A stretch of 64,000 bases of DNA, taken from the NCBI GenBank assembly GCA_006503535.1, contig QYRS01000011.1, positions 496,001-560,000 of the forward strand, read 5' to 3'. The DNA comes from Arthrinium phaeospermum (taxonomy: Eukaryota; Ascomycota; Sordariomycetes; Amphisphaeriales; Apiosporaceae). Below, in pieces: positions 12,124-24,883 of this stretch. Position 1 is the first letter of the stretch, and each line of letters starts with the position of its first letter. The notes below the pieces were generated by a model. That model saw only the letters and a list, made by a program, of their open reading frames with translations, searched no databases and was not told where the DNA came from. Made by a program: the position numbers and the translations under genes.

Positions 12124-14382
12124 GACACCAATTGGCCAAGGTTGAGCGAATAAAGAATATCACTGGAATTCTCGAGTGGAATATACACTCTATTTTTCTT
12201 GTTCCTTCGTGGACGAGAAGTAAGCGAGTTTCCAGGACAGAAGAAATAATTCTATCAGGGCGAGCTGCTGAGTCAATGAATGATGAGCGACTTTGCGACG
12301 GAGTGGGCCAAGACCAAGCAAAAGTGGACTTCCAGGAAAAACAATGTGTGAAGACGTAGTATCAACGTAGCTCAAGCTGAGCTGGGACGGCCCTTGAATT
12401 GCCAGACCAAAAGGCTGGAAGAATGGGTCTGTCTGGTAGATAAGAAACTTGCAAGAGGAAGAAAAAATTATGTACTTTGCACACGCACATGTCTCTCTCT
12501 TATCTGTGCTTCAAGCAATGGATGGATGTGGTCATAATCCTACCATGCGTGCCTCTCACCTCTTCCCGCTCCGTTTCCTCTCAATCAATTCTCCCTATGT
12601 CCTCGAATGCTGACAACTTCCCATGCCATTGGCCTACGAGGGTGTGCACTGCTCCCACATTCCCCCTCCTTTCACCCATTTCTGAACACCACAAAGTGGG
12701 AAAAATCTTAATTTTCTCCATTGCCCCGAGTTGACTTGTGACGGAAACTCGCGTGCCCTGGCCGGCCGGCCCTGCCAGGAGCTTAACGATAGGTGCTTTC
12801 CAGGCCTGCTAGGCATGGGCCTTGGTGTCCGTTCAACTTTTCAGTGGGGCGCGCTCCCGCTAAAGGAGCGAAGCTACAGCGGACTGGGCTCTTGGCTGCC
12901 GCACATTGGATGGATCGCCGGATACACTTTCTAATTGCAGCTCATTTCGAACACTTGGATTTTTTATAAGAGAATTGAAGAAACAACCCGATATCTTATA
13001 AAATTAAACATACAATCTTAGATAATCTCCATTAGAGGGAAATAGATGACTCCAAAGGATCGGTCGCGGAGACCACTTCTCCAGTTGGACGCTCCATAAT
13101 ACAGATACCGCCTTTCGTCATCTTTGACAGGAACCTATTAATACCATAACCCATGGCCATTCTCGTTTCACGGCTTATCGCCGTGTAGGAGGTTTGTTTG
13201 ATCAAACTAGCAGCGGCGGACTTTAGCTCTCCTTCGGAGCCTATAGTAAATAGTATATACAGTGCCATCTGAAGATCTATTTTACCGTCCCTGATCGCTC
13301 GTTATCTAAACTACTAGCAGTGAAGCTCTTGAATCAGCACGCGCCCACTTGTGAGCTCAGGACGGGCGGACGCTACTGTAGGCGCCTCTGTCTAGTGCCT
13401 TACAAGCTGACCCAGAACATTGAAATTTGACACATTGCTGGTAGCGCCAACGCACCGCAATGTTCTCGCCTGTGGCCGGCCAGGAGGCGGGAAGCTTGAC
13501 TGGTCCTTGCTCTATCAGGTGCTTGAGCATCGACAACATGTTCGACTGTGCCGGTAAGTCGGTCAAGGTAACAAGATGCAATCTAGAGCTCGATTTCATA
13601 ATTTTGAGATTTGTGTGCATACGTAGTCTTTCAATTGGCAAGTCACAAGCCGGATACCAGGGAACCGCAGCTGAAAGAAAGAAGAAAAAAATACCGAGCC
13701 TCGGATGAAGTCGGTGTGCACCGAGGGTTTCGCATACCTCAGTAATACTCGATGCCGCGGAGCTGATTGGTCTGGAGCCCGTCTGTCTGCATTGATTTGA
13801 ACCTGATGTGTGAATTTATGGAAATCCAGGTGAGTAAGTGGTGCCCACGTGTACGGTATTTCGGGGCTTTGCTGCACATGACGTAGCAATCTGGGCCTAA
13901 GTAATGTAACATCCAGATCGCACTTGATCTGGCTTGAGTGCCTGTATGATTGCACAGGATGGGAAAAACGCCGAGCCGGGGGGGCATGTGGATGTGGCCT
14001 CGATGACCAAATTGGACGTAAGTACAGCTCGCAACAGATCCATGGCACGACGCCGAGGGATGACCGACCCGGCGGTCCGGTACTGGACAGATAGAGTTGT
14101 TAGCATGGAAGGCGAGTGATGACTAGTGGGTCTCATACGGCTGTCTCGGTCGGCGTTTAGATGAACACAGATTTTGTTTGCCCTGTCTGATCTGCCGCCA
14201 ATGAGTCGGCGGGACGACTGCGTGACAAGCAAGGGTAGCACAGAATGGGAGGCTGAGTATGTGGCCATTTCAATTGAACGAGCATTCACCTGCTAAGTAC
14301 CCAGTTACCTCGAGTGTTCTAGCTGACGGAGGCCGGCATCCACCGCAGCCAACATATCTTTATCCTTGTGTAGAGACTCTAG
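12124..14382. other. Intergenic with AT-rich patch
   Basis: About 2.3 kb. The first few hundred bases are the NADH dehydrogenase promoter region. A noticeably AT-rich patch runs from about 12945 to 13030, next to a 78-codon minus-strand open frame (13032-13268) that I could not link to any family. The rest shows only short frames on both strands. Confidence 0.45.
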
Positions 14383-15832
14383 CTACCCAGACGTAAAACT
14401 GGCCGGGCTGCCCGGCTCAGACACCGGCCTCGGGCGGCTTCCCTCCACTACCTCTGGGTAGATCACCTTACTTTCATCGCCCGCGCTCCACCAACCACGG
14501 CCGCCGCGTTTCCAGACCCACTCCCTCCTTTCCCACGACTCCTGTAAGCCAGCCCGCCGCCGCGCCGCGTCTTGCCGCTCCAGTGTTGCGCCGCCCGAAT
14601 AGGACGGGTGGAACCAGGGTTCTCGGAACAGGCCGATCGCCTCGAGGCGAGATCGGTCCCACATGACGTACCCCCATCGGCGCAGGTCGCGGCGGTTGGC
14701 CTGGAACACCCAGTGCGCCCAGCTTTCCTCCTGGTGTGCCCACCGCCAGGCGTCCGCCGGCCCGGGGTCCGAGTCCAAAAAGCACGGCTGTTTTATGCGG
14801 AGGACGTCGTCCTCGGGCGTCAGCCACTTGAGGCAGATGATGTGAGTCTGCTCGTTGGCGCCGAGAAGTCCGTGGTAGAGAAACAACTCGGTGGAGAGCG
14901 GGCTGCCTCTGCCGGCGCAGTAATGGTGGATTAGCCGGTAGCTCTCTTCGTAGGTCTCTGCCTGTGCGATCTGGTGCAAATTCTCCAGCCCCGAGAACAG
15001 GATACGCTGGATGGAGGGCGCTTCAGCTTCTCCGTATTCGACGTTGGACGCGCCCCAGGCAACGTCGTGGTCCACAATGTCATCGAAAGCTGCCATTGTT
15101 ATCCTGTTAACATGTCCCCAGATGACGCAAAACCGCACTATGGCTTAGCAACTGACCTGGCTTGACGACGCTGACCAGAAAGTCGTGAATGCATCCCAAC
15201 TGCTCATTCTCCCAGGGGGCAAAATTCGTAAAGAAAAGCCGTTGCTGCTCTCGGTAAAACCTGAGGCACATCGCCAGTACCGGCGACCTAAACAGCATCG
15301 GAGATCCGCGGAAAATATTACAATACATCTCGAACCGGTAAAGAGCTCGCTCGATCCGGCAGACTTCTTGGCATGTTACACTGATGGCTCGGGACCGATT
15401 GAGCGGGGACTTGTCCGTTGCTTCGTTGACGAACCTGATGGCAAGTTCGCCGACCGGAACATGGAGCTGCGTGACTCGGAGAGCCTCCATCAGCGACCAA
15501 GATCTTGGTACATCTGGTCTGTGGCGGAGGTTCTGGTCCATGAAGGCGAGGACGGCCCCCTTGTCACAAGGCTCTTGGCCGTCATTCAGGTGCAGTCGTG
15601 AGGACTCGAGAGCGGCGATCGCCTCCGGCAATACGCTGGCATCAATCTGCCCGAGCAGCACGCGCGTCGTGATGGCAACCTCCACCCCTATGAATGCGCT
15701 GTAGAAGATCGGGCACGACAGGACGGTTGCTCGCAGCGACGCGACGTCTGGCAAGGCAGAAAGCACCAGCCGCACAAGCTCCACCGACAGTCCCTCCACC
15801 GGGCTCGGCCGAGGGTTTCGAATTTCGTTCAT
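14383..15832 (-). CDS. Hypothetical protein of F-box/heterokaryon-type fungal style, unrecognised
   Basis: Two exons, complement of 15157-15832 and 14383-15089, joined by a 67-nt intron. The acceptor was chosen because CAG before 15089 is the one that restores phase, giving 460 residues. The N-terminal 50 residues (VEGLSVELVRLVLSALPDVA, then an SCPIFYSAF segment) resemble the helical opening of fungal F-box-like proteins: a leucine-rich helix, a short loop, then a cysteine/Phe helix. The middle and C-terminal parts are rich in Trp and Arg and resemble the uncharacterised globular domains that follow such openings in filamentous ascomycetes. No catalytic motif, signal peptide or membrane segment is visible. 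The gene structure is well supported; the F-box link is a weak inference. Confidence 0.75.
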
Positions 15833-17592
15833 TGTTATCCGCCTTTGCTCTAGTCGGGAGCTGCGCCAAGGGAAACGAAGAGGCCGACTTTATTGTTTGG
15901 GAAAGAAGAGGAGATTTGAGTGACCGAACGCTTAAGCGAGGGTGAAAGCCCACGCCCAGGGCGCGCAAAGCTGACCAATGACGATCCTTGTTTTCCAACC
16001 AACAGCAAGCAGTGACAGGTTCTCGGGTACCAATCAACCAATCACTGTTGGCTAACCATGGGTTCTTAATCATCAGACACACGTACTGGTTGGACGTAAC
16101 AGCCGTTAGACCGGGAATGCGTCCATGACCCCCTTTCGACGGTTACCTGGAGTAACCTCTGTTTCTCTGTCAAGTATTGATCTAATCGGTGGAATACTTC
16201 ACCAAAATGCTCCTTCTGGAATATGAAACCGTCCTGTCTTCTCGCTCCCAACGCCCGAAGCATCTAGGTCTCAAGACTAGGAAGGTATCACGCGAACATG
16301 TTACGACTTGTTGCTTGTCCTTAACAATTAGGATACTCGAGGAACTCTCAGCCGGTACAGTACACGTGTTAATACGCTATTGGAAATGAAGCTATGGAGG
16401 ATTTAATAACGAAACAACTTGAATTGCAAGCTATGGACAGCTCAGCTCTCCTATAGATTGGCCCTAAAATCCCAAATTGTATACTGTTTGTATAAGGCTT
16501 CCCCCCGTTAAGGGGCAACTTGTAAATTATAAATTCCAGCTGTAAAGGTAATAGGAGAGACTGGGAAATATATATCGAACCCTCGACAATACGATGCCAG
16601 ATAGAGGGAGTAGAACTGGAACGTATAGGTTTTAGCTTAGATCCTTATTGTTTCTCTTTTAGTTGTAATCGTGTTGACATTTAAAGGGGTAGACGTCTAG
16701 AAACAATTCCATTTCCCTGTAGTACTTAATCCTTTAACGATCCATTCTAGTCTTTATCGAATCCTTCTGTATATAACGTCCACATTCCGTTCGAATATAT
16801 GTATTTCCATATCTAGGTCTGATCCGATCACGCCAAGACGTAATGTCTACGAGTTTCCAATGCTCGCATGGTGATGCAAAGGAGTCATTATTAACCCGTA
16901 TATAGCCTTTACTCATTATCACCACTATAGACATGACGGACGAGTCAGATTTTACACTTAGATGTGGTAATGAAATTGCTTGAATGTGACCCGAGACCAC
17001 TACACCAGCTAATATATGATACACCAATGTATCAGTCGAGACTGGATGCGCCCCTTGCTCTTCACCTTGGCCCCTTATCAATAGCCGCTGACCAAGGAAG
17101 GATGAAAGATGCACACGTAGCCAACAAATTAACTTCAGGGAATTCCACTTCCCAGATACGTCCTCTCCTTGCTCTTCACCTGATATCAGCCAGAGGAAAA
17201 CGACAGCACTCAACCTCAAATCTGCCAGAGACAGCAACATCACTCAAGTATAGTAACTATAACCAGAAAAGGGGTTCGGACGTGTATTTACCGGACGGTT
17301 TGTGTGGTTCAAATTTATTGTAGAGCTGCTACCTGAGTGAAGTTGCCGCTAGAGGCCTACCCTTGTATGAAGAAGTTGTTTCAAGGTGCACCATGCTTTA
17401 CAGGTTTACCCTTAACGCAACCTCAATCTCAGCCCGTCACGCTCGTTACCCTCGTTACTGCACCCATTACGCCCTCAAACCGAGCACCGGCCGCTCCGAC
17501 AGCCGTGGCAGACGCACCGACCCAAGGGTAGTTTTGTAGTTGGTGGTGGGGGCTTACCGTTATGCACTAGCAGATGGCACCGACATGACAGC
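15833..17592. other. Intergenic with AT-rich, possibly degenerate repeat DNA
   Basis: About 1.8 kb. From roughly 16380 to 16740 the base composition is clearly more AT-rich than flanking gene DNA, with many TATATA and TTGTAA-like words and no sustained codon structure. The 169-codon minus-strand frame at 16734-17243 has no recognisable domain. This may be a decayed transposon, but no terminal repeats or transposase motif could be found. Confidence 0.4.
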
Positions 17593-19055
17593 TCAATTAT
17601 CTTTCGGGCTGGCGTTTGGCTCCCTGACCATGGCAAATAGTTTTATCGCAGTGCCCTCGTCATCGCATTCGAGCTCCTTGGCGAAACGGAAGCCGAACCG
17701 GCCGTAGATCTGCATGTTGGGCTTGTCTCGGCTCGACTCGAGGTAGCAATTCATACCTTCTGCGTCGGCCTGGTCCGTGACAGCCTTCATCATCTGCCGG
17801 CCTACACCCTTGCCTTGGGCCTCGGGTATAACGACCATAATGTTGAGAAAGTAATAACCTCGGGGATCCGTCCAGACGGAGGACTGGACTTTGGCTTGGG
17901 CCTCCTTCCAGATGTAATATCGCTGTTTGTGGCAAAGATCAGTAGAGTGGAATCGCTACTTGTCAATTGTGATCACCGGGGGTTTCAGCCGGTCAAGCGA
18001 GGGGCCTAATTGAGTTAGGCAAAGAGGGGGCTAGGGTATGTGCCCACAATGTCAGGAGCTAACCAACACTCATGCCACTTGGTCTCGGAGGGCCTTGCGG
18101 AGGCCGGTAAGTTGTTCGGGGCTCCGGGGAATCACACTCCGTGATCTGCGAAGATCGGAAACGAAACGGCCAAGACTCACTTTGACGATGAGACCGCCGC
18201 GACCGTAGAGCAGGTTCATGGAGACCTGGTTCATCCAGAGCCTCCAATCCTCCAGCCAATCGATCCAGCTTCGGGGCTTGTCTACTTCATGGGGTCGGAG
18301 CCAACAAGCGACCCCGAGAACTCGATCGCTGCCCTCTTCCTTGGCTACATGGAAGATGCCATTACGCATACCCCATCGGCACCGAATGGCCAAGGAGACG
18401 GCATTCCGTTTAGCGTTGAACTGCGGCCACGACTGTTAGCGTTTGCGGCATTGCAGTCACCAGTGCGCTGGTTGCTGCTGGGGTTATTTGTCAAAATGTG
18501 TAGGGAGGCCGAGCAAGCGGCAAATCCGTTGCATCGGAAGCCTGCAATTGATGAACTTTGCTCTGCAGCCAAGCTTATGGTGATCAGGCGCGAGTAGCAG
18601 GTATATTCATCCTCTCGAGTTTTTCCGCAATCGTGTGGTTGCGTGGCCCGTCCTGGAGTTTTCAGATCTGCAAGGGATCCACGACGTGAAACGTGATTGC
18701 TGTCTTGGCATAGAACATCTGGGAACAGACAGGAACAGACAGCAGGCCAAGTCGGGTTTCCCGACGAACGGCAGGCGCCTGGCGCTGGGCAAAACCAAAC
18801 GCACCACAAGACACATCACCTACATTGGCTTTATCAAACACCCAATTGTTGTATGGGTCATCTGCAAAGGCTTCCCTTGAAACAAATTGCTGTTAGCCAC
18901 GATCGCACAACCGACTGGCCAAGGCCCCGACTCTCCGGGCGCAGAGGGGTGAAAGACTCTCAAGAGTCTGTCTCGGGCGTTGCAGAAACGTACTGGATGG
19001 CTTGCACGGCACCAGGTATGTCGCCTTCCGTAAGGGCCGTCACGTTGATTGACAT
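17593..19055 (-). CDS. GNAT-family N-acetyltransferase
   Basis: Transfers an acetyl group from acetyl-CoA to an unknown amine. Four exons: complement of 18994-19055 (62 nt), 18824-18875 (52 nt), 18181-18420 and 17593-17922, all in phase, 227 residues. The N-terminus begins MSINVTALTEGDIPGA, a usual GNAT opening, followed by an AFADDPYNNWVFD stretch. The acetyl-CoA binding motif A is visible as VIPEAQGKGVGRQMM (Q/R-x-x-G-x-G), followed by a YLESSRDKPNMQIYGRFGF block (motif B). Introns 2 and 3 are 403 and 258 nt, unusually long for this window, and the first two exons are too short to stand out as open frames. There is no signal peptide, so it is likely cytosolic. The substrate is unknown. Confidence 0.88.
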
Positions 19056-21248
19056 GGTTCAAAACTGCGAGGGCAGTAAGAAGTATGGTTGAATGGCGAG
19101 ATGAGGGAACTTTAAGCGAATTCCAGAAACGAAGCACAAGCCACAGTTGATGACAGCAGCGGGCCCTGAGGGTTCACCACAATATACTTGAGGAGAAGAT
19201 AATAGATTGAAATGTTTCGAGCCCAGAGGCTCTAGATTCGTCGATGAAAGGGAGCGGAAAATACAAGCTTTGGGCGATATGAACACTTATTAGGTAACGA
19301 GATCACCTGCCAATACCTATCTGCCCCGGTGGTATATCGCCAAGCACCGTTTACCAGGTTGCTCGGTAAAAGGCACTAGGTACAGTACGGCGATGCTAGT
19401 ATGCGGGGGGCAGGGAGGTCCGCAACTTATCAATCGCTATCGATTCATCTGGGCAGTAATCTGGGCTGGTTTTTGAGCAGGTACCAACCCGACCGCCAGT
19501 GGCTGTGCCCATGCAGAACCCATGGCTTCTGCCATGGCCTGCCCATGGTTCGGTCCTCTCTGTTCTGTCGCCCTGGGGTGCCCTGTCCCTCATGCGTTGT
19601 GGAAGGATCAACACGCTTTCCCGGCTGGTTTTTGGTAGCCAATTTGGACGCTCGTATTTTGACGGGGGCGGTATCGCTATATTCAGATCAAAAGATTTCG
19701 ATGGGCGTTCTGGACGATGGCCATCCTGCGGCGGTCGGGTTCCAAATCCAAAGACGTGACTTGAAAGGACTGGATCGATCTCCATAAGCGACCAGATCGG
19801 GCCTCCCACCGGGCCTTCCTCCACATAGATGAGGTTCTTACATTGATTCACTGCAGACGAAACCAGCCGCATGGTCCAAATCACCAGATGCTGCCCGTCA
19901 TCCCATACATCCATCCCACTCACTGCCTGCATTGCCGTGCTTGTTTCTGCGTCACGTCACAATGCTTCCTCCCATACTAGGTAGTATGAGATGAATGCAG
20001 GCCAGGACCAGGCTGTCCACCACGGAAAAGACGGTACGAGCGCTGTGCAGAATCATTACATACTAGTGCTATTCTGTTCATCGCTATGGGAAAGTCGAGG
20101 TATGTGACGCAGTGCAGTGCAGCGCAGTGCAGCGCCGCGAGGAACATGGCTGTCCGTGCATTTTGGCCATTCGCCCACCGGAATCTGGAGGGCCCGTTCA
20201 GATGGCATCTTGAAACCTGCCGCCCCGCCACGGACCCCTGCTGAGACGCGGCATCCTTGACCATGATGTCGCAGGTTCTCATACAGGCAGGCCAGCGCGA
20301 GCAAAGCAAAGCGTGAAAGCTGCCAGGCCCTGCCAAATGGCAAACCACCAGCTTGTAGCGACACAACTGTGACAGTAACAACGGCCCCTGAAAACCCCCG
20401 CTGGGAGGGTCGCCCTCTCAACCCTCCTCTCCCGGACCAATCGCAAGATGTGCGAGTTACCACACTGCGCAACCCGGCACGCGCAGTGCGATGCTTGGAA
20501 GCCGGCAAGATTGAGATGCCCAGAGATGCCATGGCCTTTGGTAAGGATTTTTACAGTTTGATTGGCCAGTCGAGCAACCTTCAAGCCTTCTTGCATGGCT
20601 GCCAGAGACTACCCTCCCCATCCACACTTGGCCAGGGTTCCTTCTTCGTTACGCTGCGCTCGCCGCCACTGTCCCCGGACACGCACGAGAAGGATAACCC
20701 GGCTTCCGCAGTGACGGACGACGAGCACTCCTTGGGCTAGGACGCTTCTCTCTCCGTAGCAGTAGCATCGGACGGACCCTTTACACGCAATAAAGTGGGC
20801 TGGGCGTGCACGGCCGAACGAGCAGGACCCATTGCCTCGTCTTCCTCGTACCCCCTTGAGCTTGAGGGATCTCGCGCAGGGCCACACGCAGGGCCATCTT
20901 TATGCTCTTGAGTGCTAGCCCGTCCCCCATGGCCCATGAATTACACATCTGAGGCACATTCTCCCACACTACACACTCTTCTTCACTTCTCACTTTTCCA
21001 CTTCAACCCTTCCATTCCCTCGTTTCTCAAGGCAGGCCTTTTGTTTTTTCGATTCATCTGCCCCTAGTCTTGGGTTTTTATTCGATTCTTCCTGTTACTG
21101 GCTTGGTTCCTGTTAATTTTCCTACACTATAGAAGTACACCGTCGTACTCTGTTGTCGCTCGTTTTTTCCTTCCCTGGCGATGTATTAAAGCAAAAAAAG
21201 AGACTTATCACGCGCTGTGACGGAGGCTGCTGAATTTGGGAAAAGAGA
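19056..21248. other. Intergenic, short tandem repeat only
   Basis: About 2.2 kb between divergent genes (acetyltransferase on minus, membrane protein on plus), so both promoters lie here. A short tandem array of GCAGTGCA-like units is at about 20109-20133. The pyrimidine-rich stretch around 20985-21180 is typical of a fungal 5' leader for the gene at 21249. Open frames on both strands are overlapping and unconvincing. Confidence 0.5.
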
Positions 21249-22837
21249 ATGCCCACCGGCCAAGAAATGGCACCACTCAACGAAAAAGCCCAGCTGCTGA
21301 GGAGGTGGCTGAACGACTTGCCACCGATTGAAGAGGGCGCTGCTCAGGTCATCAGCGCCAGCTACGATTCGATAGAGGCACGGGGCGATGAAGGATACTA
21401 CGGACAGGACCCCAGTCGACACCTAGAAGTATTCGAGGACCAGTCGTCGGATTCGGGATCATCAGATAGCGGCAAAACACCAGCCAACAAGAACAAGAAG
21501 AAGCCGGAGAGTTCGATATGGCTATCGCCACCTACCGCCCTTCCGGCGACAGCGACGTCGATGGTAGGCCCGCCAATCCAAGCGACGAACAAGTATCCCA
21601 CCACAGCCCCGGCTGTAGAATCAACAGTGCGACATACCCCCGTACAGTCAACGATGCAACCTTCTACCGTGGACCTTACCAGTATAGTTTTGAGCACGGC
21701 TGTGAGTATATCACCCGAGTGCTCGAGACGGAAGAACCTTGACCGCTAACAAGGCGTAGATCGCGACCAAGACGACATGGGTATCCGTGCCCATGATGAC
21801 AACAACGCCACTGGATGCCATTACTAGCCAGCCGCGCAAAGGCATTGACCAGGCTACTACAGCAACATCAGCGGCAGCGCTACCTCAAGTCACCGGGGAC
21901 CAGGACAGAAACTATGACCATCCTGACCAAAGGCACAGGAACAACAGCCTGGATGAGACCGGAGAGCACGCCCTTATTGCCGCTGGATCCATAGGTATGA
22001 AATCTGCCCGTCCGCGTCGAGTCTTGCGAGTGAGGTTGGCTGACCGCCGTATTAGGAGCGTTCATATTGGTGTGCTTTGTGTCTTGGATCATATATCGTA
22101 CCCTGAAGAAGCCGAGCGACTCTGGCCCCGAGTTTTTGAGGAAGCTCCGTGGCCGAAAATCGCCCGACAATGAGCGGGGAGACGTGAACTCGATGCAAAA
22201 TGCCGGATACTACGGGGATGAGAAGATGATGGCTATGCCGGGGTCCTTGGCGCGATCGAACACGGTACACTCTCAACAGACCGTGATGCAACGGCCAATG
22301 GCGCCGGGCTCCGTGGTGATGATCCCTGCCGAGGAATACGCAACCTTGACCAAGAACCAGGCCTTGGCATTGAGCAGCGACTACAACTCGACTATGAGAT
22401 CGCGAATGCCTGATGCCTACTTCAACCAATCGGAGTTGGCGCGACAGCCATCGGACGCGTACGACCCGGCACAACGGCAGGCGTATCGCGCAAGTGATTT
22501 GTCTTCGCTGTCTTCAGGCTTTGGAGACGGCGACATCATCGTCCCGGAATCCGCCCTTCAACCCCCTCCGCCGCCAGCGCCGCCGCAAGCAACCTTGGCA
22601 CCACCAACCCCTGCCGGTCGATTCTCATGGATGAGCCGAAGGGCGGGAGATAGGGAGACGGTCTACACGGCGACGAGCGAAGACCGGCCGGCTAAGTACC
22701 GAAGCATCAACAGCTGGGTCAACCAGCAAGTGGGGCGCATCAAGAGGGCGGATGAGCGCAAACAGGACGAGGCGCCGCCGGTTCCTGGTGTCCCCAACCC
22801 ATCAACCACTTCACAAACACCAGCAGGGTCTCGGTGA
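21249..22837 (+). CDS. Single-pass membrane protein with Ser/Thr-rich N-terminal domain
   Basis: Three exons, 21249-21701, 21760-21994 and 22056-22837, all in phase, 489 residues. The first roughly 220 residues are Ser/Thr/Pro-rich and low in hydrophobics. One transmembrane helix follows (about residues 224-243, ALIAAGSIGAFILVCF then VSWIIY), then a basic stop-transfer RTLKK and a cytosolic tail with a PPPPPAPP run and an FSWMSRRAG segment. This resembles fungal plasma-membrane proteins with a glycosylated mucin-like ectodomain, but no cleavable signal peptide is visible, so the N-terminus may be translocated by the membrane helix itself, or an upstream exon is missed. No WSC or CFEM domain is present. 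A sensor role would be only a guess. Confidence 0.8.
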
Positions 22838-23656
22838 CAACAATGATCAATATCGTTGACATTTAAATAATACGACGTGGCCCTAGACGACGCTTTGGGT
22901 GACGATTGGTGGACTGTCCGCAATAGACCTGCACAGTGTACCACTGTTTCTATTCTGCTAACCTGTATATACAAACCTTATATTGTACCATGGGGATGTG
23001 GGGGAAGGTGAGAGAGCGAGAGCGAGGAGGGAAAGGGGACGATGAAGGTTCAACTCTTGGTCTGGGCTGGCCTGGTGCCATGTAGAGGGATGCTACAGGG
23101 TTCCTTTACCACATGGGTATCCAGACACACGAGTCGAACTGCGCAAATACATACATACACATATCTTAGGGGAGACCTGATGAAGGCATCGTTGCGACAC
23201 CGCCGCGATGCCGGATACGGGAGGATCTAGGTCGTACGCACAATAATCCAAACCAACTGAATCCTCAAACAACCGCAATCTCGCACCCGGGTGAACTTGC
23301 TGCAACACTAAAAGCGTCTCCAAAGTATCGTCGACAGTAACTATTAAGTTGGCGATCAGTCGGACTGGCGATCCCCTCGCACCGCCCCGGCAGGCTTGGC
23401 TGTGAGGTTGAGACGCAGAGGGGGGGGATCCCCCACCGCGGTTTCGACCTGTGACAACGAGCCAAGAAACGAGCATGTTTCCTCAGACGTCAATCTGGGG
23501 GAGGTGTATACTTTAAGTCTTATCTTGATCTGTCTTTGATTCTCCGACCTTTAAGCCCCATGGCAAGACAAACGGTACCCAGTAATAATGTTTTGTAGAT
23601 TCGGCTACTTCCACTACCTATATTGGAGTCGGGGTCTTTCTCGGTAGATTGGATCT

Positions 23657-23676
23657 GGAGAGAGAGAGAGAGAGAG
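23657..23676. repeat. (GA)n dinucleotide microsatellite
   Basis: Roughly ten uninterrupted GA units lie in a gene-free stretch. Seen directly; no function is suggested. Confidence 0.85.
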
Positions 23677-24340
23677 TCTGGAGATAACTGGGAGCTGACT
23701 AACATTCCACGATGCATACGCAATAGGCTGAACCTACATCTTACGTTTTTTTTGTTAAACCGACACAACGCCGCGCAGCCCGAATGAAGCCAACAGCATC
23801 TATGGTGATTCCAGTGCATTCGGAGAAGAGTGCGATAGCCACGACGTCTGAGTGGACGCGCGTTCCGACGGTCGCAATCCCAAGACGAACCTGTTCTCCA
23901 AGCTTGTGCAAGCCGTTCGTGCAGCTAATAATCACTCCGTTCGTTGGGCACATATGCAAGCAAGCAAACTATGTACTTGTAGGTAGCAGTCAGTAGCACT
24001 GCCCTGCTCTGGGAGCTGAGCGTGGTCCGGCCAATCAGTGTCCCGTTGCAGCCATGCATTGAGGGGTGTGGCTTAGACTGGAGACCAAAGTGCAGAACCG
24101 AGTGACGACACCAGCAGCTGAGCAATGTGCTGCACATTCCTGGGCGGACAAACCCACCACCCACTGTCGCTGTCCACTCCTAGCGCTTGCTCCTCCACCA
24201 AAAGCCCACTGGGGCAAGTCAGCGGATCGCCGCAAAAAGCACATTCCATCCCACCAGAACAGCGCCATGGAACAACCAACGCCCACCTCTTCCTTCCTAC
24301 TAATGTGCCTCGAAGCCCACCTTCTGCGCAGGCTTCTAGA

Positions 24341-24356
24341 TTGATTAATTAATCAA
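24341..24356. repeat. Perfect 16-bp AT-rich palindrome
   Basis: TTGATTAATTAATCAA is identical to its own reverse complement. It lies about 530 bp upstream of the start at 24884, and contains two overlapping TGATTAAT half sites in head-to-head arrangement, as homeodomain-type dimers may bind. The palindrome is direct observation; a regulatory role is inference. Confidence 0.6.
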
Positions 24357-24883
24357 AGCAGATCCTTTTCTTCTTTCAGCCAGCCAGTTTCCTATGATAG
24401 AATGCGAGTCCGTTGATTGAAAGCCATGCTGTCGTAATCGTCCCAAGCCCATCCATCTACCAGTTTGCGCCGCCGCGTCTGTCTACCCGTCTGCCCGCCC
24501 TAGCGCTGCGCAGTTTCACCATCCTTTGGCACAGCCTTACGCTGATCCAATCCCGAGCTTCGTCAGCCCGGTCCTGAGGCTTCAAAGCTTCACTCTCTGC
24601 CGGCCTTTCGAGTCATTGACTTCCTATTATAACCTTCTTTCGTTTCAAAGCTGTCACCGTTGCCTTGCCCTTTCCGTGAAAAGAGAACCCCGTCCCACAA
24701 TCACAAGCGTTTCCGCCGCCGCGAGTGCTGCAGCAGCTGCAAGTGTACCTAGATCAGACCCATCACGACCAACGTCGTGCTGCCGTTGGTTTCCCTCCCA
24801 ACCAGCTGTTCCCGCACCACGAAGCCCAGCTCGACATCCGACTGGAGAACCACCACCACCCCCAGCAAGCTCGACAGCCAACC

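Larger units (their letters stand above)
22838..24883. other. Intergenic with microsatellite and palindrome
   Basis: About 2 kb. It contains a (GA)n microsatellite at about 23657-23676 and a perfect 16-bp AT-rich palindrome at 24341-24356. The stretch from about 24450 to 24883 is C/T-rich and is probably the 5' leader of the next gene. The open frame reading through the start at 24884 from 24725 lacks conserved-looking sequence before that ATG. Confidence 0.5.

Noticed and set aside
13032..13268. 78-codon minus frame next to an AT-rich patch, considered as transposon remnant
   Set aside because: No transposase or reverse transcriptase motif and no terminal repeats could be seen.
16734..17243. 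169-codon minus-strand frame
   Set aside because: Its composition does not differ from the surrounding non-coding DNA, with no domain or splice partner; possibly part of a decayed repeat, but not supportable.
19396..19932. 178-codon minus-strand open frame
   Set aside because: The plus strand is open over the same bases, the composition is Pro/Arg/Ser without structure, and no splice continuation or family resemblance was found.
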